Assembly (NCBI GenBank): GCA_934047225.1
Contig: OW203984.1
Span: 8,813,201 to 8,877,200, forward strand
Direction: 5' to 3'
Source: Ypsolopha sequella
Lineage: Eukaryota; Arthropoda; Insecta; Lepidoptera; Ypsolophidae
DNA: 64,000 bases
Shown one piece after another: positions 10,771 through 21,335 of this stretch. A program made the position numbers and the translations under genes. Position 1 is the first letter of the stretch. Each line of letters starts with the position of its first letter. The notes beneath the pieces are model-generated. The model ran no database searches. It saw nothing but the letters and a program-made list of their open reading frames with translations, and was not told where the DNA came from.

Positions 10771-11235
10771 TGAGCACGCGATATGACGGCAGTGCTTTGT
10801 ATCACCATAGGTTTTAAAAATAGCGGGAAGTGAAGAGAAATAATTACGAAGATGAAAGATCTGACCTTGGGAAGGAGCTGCATGCACCACAAACCACGCT
10901 TCGCCTGAGCCACCAAGTCTCTGGTGTTCTCCAAGATGGTTTTCTTCTTCCTCTTCGTGCCTGGTTGCGCTCTTCTCGGCTAATCTTCTTCGTAATAGTA
11001 ATAGATGAAAATGAGGCGCACAGCGGGTGCGATCTCAAAATGGCGGGCGGTAGGGTCGAGGTAGGACCTAGTCGAATGACAATCAGCGTAGACCTCCGGC
11101 GTGAAAGGCTTCTGATTGACGACTGATTGATTTGCGTCCAAAACTAAGCGGGTGGAGATGCAGCGAAAATGACAGTTGCAAATATTAATTCACAACTACC
11201 TCGCAGTATGAGAGCCACAAGAAGTGGCGCGAACA
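10771..11235 (-). repeat. 5' LTR of the BEL/Pao element
   Basis: The partner of 4400-4864, same length and indistinguishable by eye. In sense orientation this LTR would hold the promoter. No clear TATA box was picked out. Confidence 0.95.
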
Positions 11236-11240
11236 GTTTA
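11236..11240. repeat. Target-site duplication, right copy (GTTTA)
   Basis: The same five bases as 4395-4399, directly after the second LTR. Confidence 0.9.
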
Positions 11241-12117
11241 CAAGTTTTGTTACTTTTAAAGTTTTTTTTATTTAATGTAATTTTCACAAGAATCCATGTA
11301 ATCTAGTTACCTGTGGATAAGGTGGTAACAATTCCACCTAGTTATCACTTAAATGTTTATTTATGTCTTGGCAATACTAATTCCAATGTAATATTACTAC
11401 CAGATGTTAAGGCGGTACCTAACACAACTATTTTAAGGTACTTAAGGTCTTAGTAATGTCTTGGCAGGAAATTGCCAAATGAAGGTCTTGGCCAAACACT
11501 TGTAACTAAGATAAATTTTTCTGTTAACACCTTTCCTTAACTTGTGAATGTTAGATTTTAGTTTTGATAAAATTAAATAAACTTAATTGTATAGTACCTC
11601 GAAGTTTTCTTCAGAACCTTTTAACAACTATTAGGTTACAATTAGGTCACTGTTTAGTTTTATTTTGTTCAGTGGTACGACCGGTGGGTACCTGCCGGTA
11701 GTGCTATCTGACAGTATAGATAAAAAGGTAAAAATAATAATTTCACTCAAGATATATTTCGGGCCCCACTGGGCCCGGCATCAATGTTGAGAATCTGACA
11801 ATGAATTAAATATGACAAATAAGTTACTTACAAAAAAGAAAAAAGTAAAAAAGGTTTATTTACAATTGATCTAAATTTAATTTTCATTCAAATTCATTCA
11901 TTCATTCATTCGATCATCCATTAATTCATTCATGAAATGATTGTTTTTACCTTTTTATTATTAGTTTTTAATAAACCAAAACTACATTAAAAATCTTATA
12001 AAAAAGAGACAATTTTTATAAGAAGAAATTTATCAAAAAATATATTAACTTAACCAATTTTAGTTACTAACTAGTAACATGCTGAACTAACTATAACAGG
12101 CTGAACCATGGCAGTAA
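11241..12117 (+). other. Non-coding stretch with poly(A) signal and ATTC microsatellite
   Basis: This is the old continuation of the sequence left of the BEL/Pao insertion. It has no long frame. An AATAAA hexamer lies at 11576-11581 and could end the possible transcript that starts near 3490. A GC palindrome (GGGCCCCACTGGGCCCGGC) lies at 11761-11779 and an imperfect (ATTC)n microsatellite at about 11885-11932. Confidence 0.4.
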
Positions 12118-12278
12118 AGCCGATTCTGAAGGCTTTAATTTTAGTTTTAGTGCTGTCAAGGCTTAAATTTTTCCAAAGTAATTTAGCTTCTGTTCTTAAC
12201 ACTTATGAACTATTTTGCAATGATTAAAATTTAGTTTTGACAGCACTAAAACTAAAATTAAAGCCTTCAGAATCGGCT
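12118..12278. mobile_element. MITE with 42-bp perfect terminal inverted repeats
   Basis: The left end AGCCGATTCTGAAGGCTTTA is repeated as exact complement at the right end, and the match continues for 42 bases (12118-12159 and 12237-12278). The total is 161 bp with no coding capacity. An older member of the same family at about 22333-23100 is split by another element. Flanks suggest but do not prove a TA duplication. Confidence 0.85.
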
Positions 12279-12473
12279 ACAGTATGCCTCTAAAATGATG
12301 CTTTTTTACCGAGTGCACATTATCACAGATAATATAATATTATCAAGGGTGTGACGCGATGTCGCGAGTTTATTACGTAAATTGTGATTGAGTAATCTGT
12401 TAGGGTTACCATGAGTTTGGGCATAGACTACTTACTTTATGGTTTGGGTCTCGATACTCGATAGCAAGTGCGT

Positions 12474-12867
12474 AATAGTAGTTTATGCTACTAGGGCGAA
12501 AAGGAATAAATTACGAGGACGATTTAAAACACGAGCGTAGCGAGTGTTTTAAACGTAACCGAGTAATTTATTGCTTTTACGCCCGTGTATCATACTACGT
12601 TTTTCAATGCATAGTGTGAGGAAATGAAAACAAATATAATCTTCTGAACTTTAAATTATGATTGGCTCAAAAGGATTGTATCCAGAGCCGTTAAACAGTG
12701 GAAAAAAAGTACAATATCTATAGTACACAGGAAAGGCTGCAGGTTAGCCAACCATTGCAAATAAATAAAAAAAAAATAATAATAAAGCCCTAGGGCAAAA
12801 TAATCGACTTTCTGTTCGGTTTTGATGCATAAAAAGTGGGCTTTTACGAGCACATGCATTGAAAAAT
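12474..12867 (+). repeat. About 400-bp dispersed element (TAGTTTATGCTAC family), copy 1
   Basis: It matches 28798-29225 (same strand) and 50304-50702 (opposite strand). Landmarks are a CpG-containing palindrome with arms TTTAAAACACGAGCG and CGAGTGTTTTAAA, the internal ACGTTTTTCAATGCATAGTG and the distal CGACTTTCTGTTCGGTTTTG. The end motif CAATGCA..GCTCG resembles the internal CAATGCATAGTG, so the element may be two half-units. There is no convincing protein. Confidence 0.8.
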
Positions 12868-13689
12868 ATTCTGTGTTAGAAATTCTGGTTCTTCTCTTAC
12901 GCCGCCAGGGGCGCTGTACAATTTCTCATATAAATATTTTATAAGTTGCTAGTGAGTATCGAGGCCTAAAACTATGGTAGACCTACTGTATACATGACTC
13001 GAATGGAATCGTTGGTATTCTTAACGTGATAATCAGTGGCGAATCCAAGGGGAGGGGGTTGGGGGCTGAATAACCCCCAAAATAAACCGTATAGATAGGA
13101 CTCGTACATTTCTTTTATTGAAAAATATTAATTATGTTGAATTCATTTACCTACATGTATTTTCATAGTACGGGATGTGGTACTCGTATTTACTATGATT
13201 TTCTAAAAGAACTCGATGAAACTGGTGATAACTATTCTGATCAACTTAGGCCTGTAGCCAAGATTATATGTGTAGTGATTATAAATGGAGAATGAAATTT
13301 ATAGAACAGTCCATATCATATTTCATGCAATTAATGTTACATTAATGTGAAAATGTAAAATTATTGTTTATTTTTTGAAGTCCAATGTTTTTTTTGGGGC
13401 GGGTGGGCAAACTTCCCCCCGGCCTACGGGCCTGAATTCCTGCAACAAATGCCTACCAGCGAAAACGATGGTGAATGAAAACCAATCTAAATTCAGTACC
13501 TGCTGCTGACGCCTTTTCAAAGTTTTTAATTTAGGTTTCCGTTTTGGCTGACCATTATTTTACCTATGGGTAGAATTTTTCAATAACTTCCTCTTTCAGT
13601 TTATAAATTCCGAAAACTGGGACTACACTTGAACTACATAAAAAAATTGTTTGTAAATATGATAGGATTTACGTCAAATCTGCGGGGCA
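12868..13689. other. Non-coding stretch with two G/C-run blocks
   Basis: No gene seen. Two blocks, 13037-13075 (G runs then CCCCC) and 13394-13432 (GGGGCGGG..CCCCCCGG), look like the ends of a decayed transposon, with AGTGGCGAATCCA at the left block. The space between them is AT-rich and featureless. Confidence 0.3.
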
Positions 13690-14125
13690 CGTCAGATCTG
13701 TGGGGCAATTCTGAGTCTGTCCTTTTTCATTCTAACGCCAGGGCCACAGCTTCGGGCTTCTGGCGGCGCTTCTTGCTGCGCTTCCAGGCGGTTTTTGCGA
13801 CGGGCTTTGCCCTGCCACGACACCCGTCGGTGCCTTGACCGCATTGGATGTATAGCGCGCTCGCTCGCTCAAAGCGCTCGACAGTAGGTTCGTCCTGTTC
13901 GCTCGATCACTGGCGCGGCTCCCCGCCTCCCCGCCCACCGCCGTCGAGAGAGCGCAAGTCACTCGAAGCCGGAAAAGACGCGCGAGCTTCGATCCATGGC
14001 CGGCTCTATACAACTTTATACATTTGTTCTCTCCGCCGGCGCCGTCGCAAGAAGAACCTCTTGGCGCGCCTCTCGAAGCCTGAAGCTATGGCCATAGTAA
14101 AATTTTACTATACTATGGCCGACCA
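13690..14125. other. CpG-rich island with inverted-repeat ends
   Basis: About 430 bp of strikingly GC- and CpG-rich sequence (runs such as GCGCGCTCGCTCGCTC at 13855) in an AT-rich region. Its ends are partly complementary: GGCCACAGCTTCGGGCTTC near 13741 against the segment ending CGAAGCCTGAAGCTATGGCC near 14093. A small hairpin (GGCCATAGTAAAATTTTACT) follows at 14090-14121. Frames on both strands are Arg/Ala/Ser-rich and overlap, typical of random GC-rich DNA. It may be a transposon or a CpG promoter; I cannot decide. Confidence 0.5.
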
Positions 14126-15116
14126 GTAATGCCATCTTGACCGTAAAAACCTGTTTTATCTGTCAAACTGCATATATTTTTAGCTTGAGTTTTAGAACTC
14201 TCGCTTCAACTGTGTCTCAGGGACAAGCATAGATAACCCCCAGCCCCCAGTAAAGATACGAAAAACATACTATTAGTTAAAATAACACTTTATTCGTAGA
14301 CTATAACCGCTCGTCTGTTTATGCAAGAATAAAAAAAAAATACATTGGTCTTATGAACATAGAGTAAGCGATGTGCAAGTGGTTTTTACTTCTATTTATC
14401 GAATTTAGTCTTCATCTTATACCACTGTAGCAAAATGTTTAATCGCGCGCAATGCGACTTAGTTGATTCACGTGCGAGGAGCGTGACATACCATTTATTC
14501 GCATAAAGTGCAGGTATCATTTGGTCAAAGGAAATTTTAGTAGTATTTTTTTTCGTACTGAATCTTCGCCATCGCTCTCGCACTGCGTGTTTTTACTTTT
14601 GAAATGACATTTACCGTTAAAAATTCGAAGCCTTGCGCATACATTCATCGGTACCACTATGACAACTCTGTGACCAGGCACGGTACCTATATAAACTCCA
14701 TTAGCTACAGCGCCTTTGGAGCACGTTTGGCAAACCTACAGCCCACTACAGTGGCGTGTTTCTATTTCAATAAATGAAATATTGGAAATAAAATATAACC
14801 GCTATCGAATTTCCACGCGACAGGCGGAAATAAAGCCTGTCGACAAATCGACATACGGGTTTTTTAGTTTTGACCTCGGGATTTGGTCCTACATAATAAA
14901 ATGCAAATTCTGTCTTCCAAAAGCTGAAAAGCTTTCTGAAGTATTTTTTTTATTCACACCACACGCTTGCTTGGCCACCACCGAGCCTGATGTTAGGCAA
15001 CGACGGGAATTAGGATGAAGAGCGTTTGCTCAGCAGGTACTTACGTATTTACTCTTCTTTTAAAGTAATCTGGGTTAAAACTATCCAAAAATACGGACAC
15101 TGGCAGGGAGTTCCAG
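14126..15116. other. Intergenic stretch, no gene recognised
   Basis: No protein-like frame with recognisable features. A TATATAAA box lies at 14688-14695 with no supported gene behind it. AT-rich elsewhere. Confidence 0.3.
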
Positions 15117-15511
15117 GGTCGGTGTTCCGAGATTCGGGGTTCGGGGTTATGGCTTTTTAAGACGGTAAAAATTCAAATTTCTGAACAAAATAAATACCAG
15201 TTGTTACCTTACAAGATGAAGTGCAGGTTCATTAAAAAAAAAATCACGGCAATAATGTATAGTAACTTCAAAAAAAAAAAACAGGAATTTCAAGAAAATC
15301 TCTTTAATAGCATTGCAGCGCTACGGGTGTAACCTGAACTTGACATCCTGTTTTTTTTTCTGAAGTTACTATACATTAGTGCCAAGATTTTTTTTAATGA
15401 ACCTTTACTTCATCACAAGTGGTATTTATTTTGTTCAGAAATTAATATTTTACTATCTTTAAAAGCCATAACCCCGAACCCTGTTTTGCCCAATCTCGGA
15501 ACTCCGACTCT
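15117..15511. mobile_element. Long hairpin MITE, arms about 160 bp
   Basis: The left arm (about 15117-15275) holds GGTGTTCCGAGATTCGGGG, TTCTGAACAAAATAAATACC and ATGTATAGTAACTTCA. The right arm (about 15345-15511) holds the complements in reverse order, including GGTATTTATTTTGTTCAGAA. The spacer is about 70 bp. Arms differ by several substitutions and homopolymer indels. No coding frame. Confidence 0.85.
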
Positions 15512-16641
15512 TAAATAAGCGCCCTTCAATACAAGAGCGCTTATTTAAATTTATTAAAACCAGGTGTAAACTGACTGCTACCTTTAAATGAAACTTCATT
15601 TTCTACCGATCATACTGAACCACTTTTCCCAAGAAACATACCTACGCATTAGTCTTGGAAATATTTCAGTTTCAAACAAAAATGCGTGAACCCTAACGCA
15701 ACGATATACGGGCGTTATTTGAAGCAGCGTCGTCCGTGAAACAGCTGTTTACGCGCAGCGTTCTAAAATAGACCTTCCTCCTGCGAGTTAAAGTCTTTAA
15801 TTGACAGTTGAATATCTTCTACTCTGACGTTTTGCGCGTTTTTTTATTCAGAGAGTTATTCAGTATGATCATTGTTATGTGGTTTCATTTAAAGGTCGTA
15901 TTATTTTTATAGGTTCAACCTGTAGGTGTTTGAGTTTAAAAAAATACACAGGCGTCATTTTAATTGCCATTCTGAATATGTTTACATACTGAAGTCATTA
16001 TTAAAATAAACATGAAAGAACGAAACTAAACAACTATCACTGCAACCTTTATCTACTGTAAAAGAGCGCTAAACTGTCAAAGTGAATTTCACATTTCTGA
16101 CAAAGTTTATGAATTGTTCGTTTTCACTCGCGAGGTTGTGGAACGCGTGACAGTTAATTTTTACCTTTACCCCGGCGTTTAGGAAGGCCACCTTATTTTC
16201 AAATGGGTCTAAGTTAACAACACTGATGGGGTCGTAACGTACCCCATGACGTCACATCTGCTGTTCGGACGAACTTGGAAATATTATCTGCGAGCCGAAA
16301 CATAAAAGAGTCCCATTGTTATTTGTAACCAATTTTTGTACTGAATTTTATGAAACTGTCCTACTGTCAAGCATCTGGTCGTTTGTACTACTGCGGGAAG
16401 TTTCATTTTCGTTTTTTTATCGTGAATTTTCGAGACAGTACCTACGGGCTACATAAGCAACCAAGCTAAGCAAATAATTTAGTAACCATTCACAATGTAA
16501 CCCCTTATAGTCTGATAAACGGGATTATCTACTGTATAACAAGTCCTATAATGTTACAGATATTTTATCTCGGAGTCCGCTTGGCTATGGTTGTAGTTGT
16601 GATGTGTACAGATAAGCGCGTTTTGTGTGTGTTGCACACAA
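15512..16641. other. Intergenic stretch, no gene recognised
   Basis: AT-rich. A TGACGTCA palindrome lies at 16248-16255. No open frame with family resemblance and no strong repeat. Confidence 0.3.
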
Positions 16642-17049
16642 ATGAAGGGTAAGCGGGAAGAGGGATCATAGTCAACAGAAGGTAAATTTGAAATAAGTAG
16701 AAAAAACTTGCTTAGGTTATTATTTTAGAACTCTGCTTAGTGGGCTTATTGTAATCACAGTTAATTTTTGTAATAACATTTTTTTTTCTCAAAAGCAAAC
16801 TTTACTATCGGCCCATAGCCCCCCATATTCACAGTTAAAAGACATTTATTTTTTTATTTTTGTACTATAGTCCGTATAATATAGCTTGAGCCCTTTGACA
16901 GCTGTCAGCGCTATACATATTTGAACATGAGAAAAAGAGTTAGAAATACAAATTGTATAGCGCTGTCCTGCTGTCACAGGGCTCAAGCTATATTATACGG
17001 ACTATAGTTATGACCTTTTTTTAAGTTAGGTTTTTAAGCTTCTTGAGTC
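16642..17049 (+). repeat. AAGCGGGAAG element, copy 1, with MITE inside
   Basis: It is nearly identical to the left two thirds of 24043-24455 (shared GAGGGATCATAGTCAACAGA and the next 150 bases). This copy contains a 145-bp palindromic insertion (16864-17008) that the other lacks. Similarity ends near TTTAAGCTTCTTGAGTC, so the right end of this copy is missing. Confidence 0.85.
16864..17008. mobile_element. 145-bp MITE, near-perfect inverted repeats
   Basis: ACTATAGTCCGTATAATATA at the left is the exact complement of the right end, and the match runs through AGCTTGAGCCCT (about 33 bases) and then, with gaps, to CAGCGCTATAC. The related element at 24043-24455 provides an unfilled comparison. 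Ends in TA context suggest a TA-targeting (Tc1/mariner-like) origin; inference. Confidence 0.9.
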
Positions 17050-17577
17050 GACGATTTTGATGTAGTTTGAAACGTAACTATACGGATATGTTTTCATGCT
17101 TAGGCTACAGGTATGTCAAAAGTCATCCACATTTGTAATCAAAACGCAAACAGAAGAAAAGTCATCCCAAAAAAAACCTAGCTGTGGGTCGATGTCGCGA
17201 GCAGGCCGAGTTTAAATTGGCACTCTACACTCAATTGAGCCTGAAGGCTCTCTGCTTTGTCCAGGTAATGAATGCGGCTCTCTCTCGCCAACATGGACGT
17301 CATAGCAAGGTAGGCATCGGTAAACGGAATTGTCAGCCGTATTTCTAAGGAAATAAGGGCAAAAAGTCGTTCAGTGGCAATTTTCATGTTGTGAATAACA
17401 TGAGTATGTGGATAACGGGAAAGTAGAGGTCAACCATAAACAAAGTATTACCAAACATGCAGGTTTCATCACGCAGTGTTTTTCATCATCATTCAGCATG
17501 TTGTAAAGTTTACGAATAGTCCATTTATTTAGTAATAGCAAAAAATAGATGCTACCAGAAGGCCGACTCGACGACAG
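17050..17577 (-). other. Intergenic; one small minus-strand frame of unknown status
   Basis: A 69-codon frame at 17178-17387 on the minus strand starts MKIATERLFALISLEIRL and has a more even amino-acid mix than the surrounding frames. I recognise no domain and no splice context. It may be chance. Nothing else seen. Confidence 0.2.
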
Positions 17578-17710
17578 AGCGAAAACAGACGCACACATGC
17601 TTAGACGCATACGTATGATATTCTCGGCATAATTTCGTAATGGCATTCGACCGACTTCATCCGAGATTGTTGTACGTACGCGTCTAGGTGTGCGTGCGCC
17701 TGTTTTCGCT
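17578..17710. mobile_element. Short palindromic MITE
   Basis: The left end AGCGAAAACAGACGCACACA and the right end GTGCGCCTGTTTTCGCT are complementary, and the match continues inward through TAGACGC and TACGTA. About 133 bp in all; no coding capacity. Confidence 0.7.
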
Positions 17711-18205
17711 AGTTATGCGGAGTAAACCTTCTGCAAGTGGTTATTTTGTGGAAATAGCGAGACGTGCAAGTTCGGCTCGGACCCTGAAGGTTCCGTATAC
17801 AAGTAGTGCACCTTAATGATTGTGTGTGCCACTTCACAAACTTCACCCATTCTGGGGTGTCTATGGAATTTTAGGCTGAGCCCATTAACATTATCTAGAT
17901 CTATGTTTAAGTTAACTGCGAAATTTGAGTAATATCTTAATAAAAAACCCCTAAAATACGTTAATTTTACGGTTTTTACCAAAAGTGTACACTAATGTGC
18001 TTTTATTGTTTTAGATACAATAAAAAAATTAATACGAGTCAAACATTGAAAATGTTATCTTAATTAATAATAACTAAATATAATGTTTGAAAACGTATAT
18101 AGTCTTGCCAAAATGTGGTTTCTCCTGAAACAAGTTTTCAATTTTGCGCCGGTGGCGACGAAATCAGCACGATTGTATTGTCTTCGCAAGTTTCATGGAG
18201 CGTGC
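17711..18205. other. Intergenic, includes a GGGTTCCGTAC-family fragment
   Basis: Bases about 17763-17800 resemble the start of the dispersed repeat seen at 706 (TCGGCTCGGACCCTGAAGG, then TTCCGTA). The remainder is AT-rich without signals. Confidence 0.35.
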
Positions 18206-18742
18206 AAATAACTAAGTCCATTGCCGAAAGTACTCTCTGAACGCACGCAATTAAAAATCCTTATAAATATTTTCGCAAACATGTCATCAGACGCCAGGGT
18301 GCGGTACGTGGCAACGAGTGACACAGCCTCCCCGTCTGAACGCCACTGCATGACTGATGCCTGCGCCCGCGCAGAGCACCTCTTAGCCTTTGACCTTGAA
18401 ATCTTACATATTTCGATATTTTTAATAGAAAAAGTTACTGGATTTACTTGAGATATGTTGCATTTAAAGTTCATCAGATTCTTAATTTTTTGGCGTGTAA
18501 ATATTTCCAAACGTCATAGCAGATTAGGAGGAGTAGGGAATTCAAGCCAAAAAAACATCATACAGTTGTTATTTTTTTTTATATAGAAGTTTTGATCATA
18601 CAAAACCAAAATTTGTTGCAAATATTTTTAAAGAGTTATTGATACATATATATTTTTTTCAAGCCATTTGGTCCAGCCGTAAACGAGGAGTAGGCTTTAG
18701 AAAGTACCCATCTGGCTGTATTTGAAGGATCAAGCGCCTTAA
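18206..18742 (+). repeat. Repeat pair member 1 with a conserved 69-codon frame
   Basis: This matches 56203-56703 in inverted orientation. The first 250 bases differ at only a handful of positions, and the frame starting MPKVLSERTQ at 18221 has one amino-acid difference over 69 codons from the frame at 56688-56479. Copy 1 carries about 36 extra bases near 18430-18465. The GC-rich core (CCTGCGCCCGCGCAGAGC) contrasts with AT-rich flanks. The 3' part (AAACGAGGAGTAGGCTTTAG) also abuts the LINE fragment at 48520. I do not recognise the peptide; the repeat may be a non-autonomous transposon. Confidence 0.75.
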
Positions 18743-18954
18743 AGCGAAATGCATGGCATTTGGCCACGCCCACAACTGAGTTGGTCGCGTCATGATGAAT
18801 ATCCTTGAAAAAAGTTTTGTACTGAATAGAAATAGAATTATTTTCAAATGCGACGGGAAAATCAACAAAAACATGGTCATAAGTATAAAGTGACTATGTT
18901 ACATATGTATTATCATGGTGTGTTACAGTTTTTAAGTGCTAACTACCACTGAAA

Positions 18955-19075
18955 CAGGCAACACTCGTACACTCTCGTTTCACCGACGAATTTTTTGTTT
19001 GGTTCCAATGTGATAAGAGCCTTGTCACCGTACTTCGGGTATAAATTCTCACCCTTTTCAAGGGCATGCAGGATC
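18955..19075 (-). repeat. Partial tRNA-SINE body
   Basis: Contains the complement of the SINE body motif (CGTTTCACCGACGA, then TACTTCGGGTATAAATT), as seen in full at 19418-19640 and 56803-57075. The tRNA-like head is absent. Confidence 0.5.
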
Positions 19076-19239
19076 ATTTCTATCACCTTACAGCATCGCC
19101 ATTTTGTACAAAAATTCTATATAATTTCGAAAAAAGAATTCAAACCAAATCTCAAGAATAAAGTTTAACGCATTATTACAACTATAATTTGATTTTTACT
19201 ATAATATTCCCATTAAATATCTTTTAAACTCTGCAATTC

Positions 19240-19640
19240 TAAACACGGTAAAAACTTCACTACTGGATACCGGACAAACCGTGTACAATGATGAAGCCTC
19301 GTTTTGAGGTGAATTATATATAAAATAAAATAAATATATCGTCATGACATGAATTCCCGGGGGGGTGTCAGAGGTGTTCCAAGTGTAAAATGTGAAATGC
19401 AAGTCACAGTCCATACTCGGTACCCCCGCGTTTCACCGGCGATATTACGTCCCAACGTGATGGGTGGTGAGCCCTAGCCGTATTTCGGACACAAATACAC
19501 GGTTTTTAAGCAAGTGGTAAGTAAGAACAAATACTATGCATATAAATTCCGAAAAACTCATTGGTGCGTGCCCGACCGAGGATCGAATCTAGGTCTCAAC
19601 ATTTAGAGATAAGCGTTCTACCCCTGAGCTACCGCCGCTT
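19240..19640 (-). repeat. tRNA-derived SINE, nearly complete
   Basis: On the minus strand the head reads GCGGTAGCTCAGGGGTAGAA (A box) and GATTCGATCCTCGG (B box), and the body contains the landmarks CGTTGGGACG, GTGAAACGCGGG and a GGGGGTGTCAGAGG-type end, followed by an AT-rich tail near 19320. The same body occurs at 56803-57075, 32140-32400 and 61230-61450. A tRNA-derived internal promoter plus a shared unrelated body defines a SINE. Confidence 0.75.
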
Positions 19641-19739
19641 TGAGGCGAAACATAGTGTCGATAAATTAGAACGTTCTTGCGCATGCATTTTTTTTGGGAA
19701 AGTTGTTGATTATGCTTTGTAGTATATGTGGTTTTATAT

Positions 19740-20045
19740 TGTATCCGTCTCATCCATCCATCCATCAGCCTGTATTCGTCCACTGCTAGACATATGCCTC
19801 CCCCATATTACGCCACTCTTGGCGGTTCTCAGTCATCCTCATCCAGCCGCCACACGGAACGTCCTTCAGATCGTCAGCCCAGCGGGCAGGAGGGCGGCCT
19901 ACGCTACGCTTTGCTGTACGTGGTCTCCTGCCAATGCATTACGGCCCCAACGGTCATCACGTCGGCGACAATTATGGCCAGTCCACTGCCACTTCAACTT
20001 ACTGTATCTGTCTATTGTAATAATATACTTATGTCTATTAAATAA
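19740..20045 (+). repeat. Dispersed repeat with GTCCACTGCTAGACATA
   Basis: Starts with a CATCCATCCATCAGCC-type head and TTCGTCCACTGCTAGACATA, then a GC-rich body. It shares the head with the copies at 30757, 40285 and 57505, but the body (GGCGGCCTACGCTACGCTTT) is different, so it is a second subfamily. Overlapping frames here reflect GC content, not a gene. Confidence 0.7.
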
Positions 20046-20591
20046 ACCCTGAATAAAATAGAACGTCTCTATTCGTCCCTTATGTTGAGAACCGAACAAA
20101 GTTACCTGAGAAGTATCTTGAGAATATAAACTCCAGTAGTATTGATTCTTGATAGCAACTGATATACCTACAATAGACATCCGACACGATCATGCTGAGA
20201 GAAATTCTACCCGTTAAGGTTGCATATTAAGTCAGATTGAGCACCACAATTTGCATCAATCAGAACTGGACTATATGACGTTAATAACCCTGCTTCTAGA
20301 TGAAATTATTAAAATATTCTAAGACTGACCCACGGGGTCTATTGGTAACTTATTTTTAATACAAATTTCAAGGTTGTGTTATTTAAGGAAGGCCTTTCCA
20401 AATGATTTTTATTAAACAGATTAAACAAGTTACGCAGTGTGAAATGGTCATTTGAAGTTGTGCATTTGACATTTTATTATACGGACCATTATCCAGAACA
20501 TGGCTGGGACCGAAAATGCAAAGCAGTGAAATCACATCTTGGGATAAGAAAGACATAGTGAAAAAGAAATCGTATATACTCGTATTTCTTT

Positions 20592-21335
20592 AGGAAAACT
20601 TTTCAGTATGAAAAGCAGAAAATGTGAATTCATTGAATATTATCTGTCTGTATATTAAAGAGATTATATATATATGTTTTTGTATATATATATATATATA
20701 AAAAATATAATTATAGGTAGTAAAATATATTTCGACCACTAATTGTGGTCAGCATCAGTTACACAATTATATATAAAAGTTAAAAATTATATATATATAT
20801 TATATATATATAATATATATATCTGAATATTTATTAATATATTAATAATAATAATTTATTATTATTAATATAATAAAATATTCAGTATCATAAGTACCTA
20901 TAATTTATAATTATTAATTTTTAACTTTTATATATAATTGTGTAACTGATGCCGACCACAATTAGTGGTCGAAATATATTTTACTACCTATAATTATATT
21001 TTTCGTGTTTTTGTATATATATATATATAATTTATTTAATCAAAAAGACAAGAAAAGTCTATTATCATTTTATGTTATATTAAAGAGAGTGAGACAGAGA
21101 ATACAACCCTAAAAGAAATTCGTTAGCTAACATTCGTCAAGACACACTCTATCGAATAACGCTTAATAACTCAGGGGAAACTTTTCAGTATGAAAAGCAG
21201 AAAATGTGAATTCATTGAATGTTATCTATCTGTATATTATAGAGAGTGAGACAGAGAATACAACCCTAAAAGAAATCAGTTAGCTAAAATTCGTCAAGTG
21301 ACACACTCTATCGAATTACCCTTGTAACTCAGGGA
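20592..21335 (+). repeat. Two-copy tandem repeat split by a palindromic insertion
   Basis: Unit 2 (about 21176-21335) begins AAACTTTTCAGTATGAAAAG and ends with CACTCTATCGAATTACCCTT. Unit 1 begins in the same way at 20592 and ends at about 21172, but is interrupted at 20664-21075. Without that insert both units are about 160 bp. Unit 3 would begin at 21333 with only the first dozen bases matching. Confidence 0.8.
20664..21075. mobile_element. 412-bp palindromic insertion with 13-bp target duplication
   Basis: TATATTAAAGAGA stands on both sides (20651-20663 and 21076-21088). Arms of about 90 bp (20700-20788 and 20911-21004) are near-perfect complements containing TTCGACCACTAATTGTGGTC. Outside the arms lie (TA)n runs. 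Its position inside one of two tandem repeat units gives independent proof of insertion. A 13-bp duplication is longer than for most cut-and-paste transposons. Confidence 0.85.

Larger units (their letters stand above)
4400..11235 (-). mobile_element. Complete BEL/Pao LTR retrotransposon
   Basis: The element is 6836 bp, with two 465-bp direct repeats at its ends (4400-4864 and 10771-11235) that I could not tell apart base by base. The ends read TG..CA and the element is flanked by GTTTA duplications. Between the LTRs, on the minus strand, lie a primer-binding site, a leader of about 440 bases, one gag-pol frame and a short 3' UTR. No envelope-like frame follows pol. Identical LTRs imply recent insertion, because they are identical at integration and diverge afterwards. 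With an uninterrupted frame and all catalytic residues visible it may be autonomous. It lies inside the possible transcript at 3490-4399 and 11241-11600. Confidence 0.95.

Noticed and set aside
13732..14129. Overlapping Arg/Ser/Ala-rich frames on both strands
   Set aside because: Consequence of GC-rich DNA with few stops; no domain or splice context.
19726..20052. Two overlapping frames above 100 codons
   Set aside because: They fall inside a dispersed repeat and are not kept in related copies.
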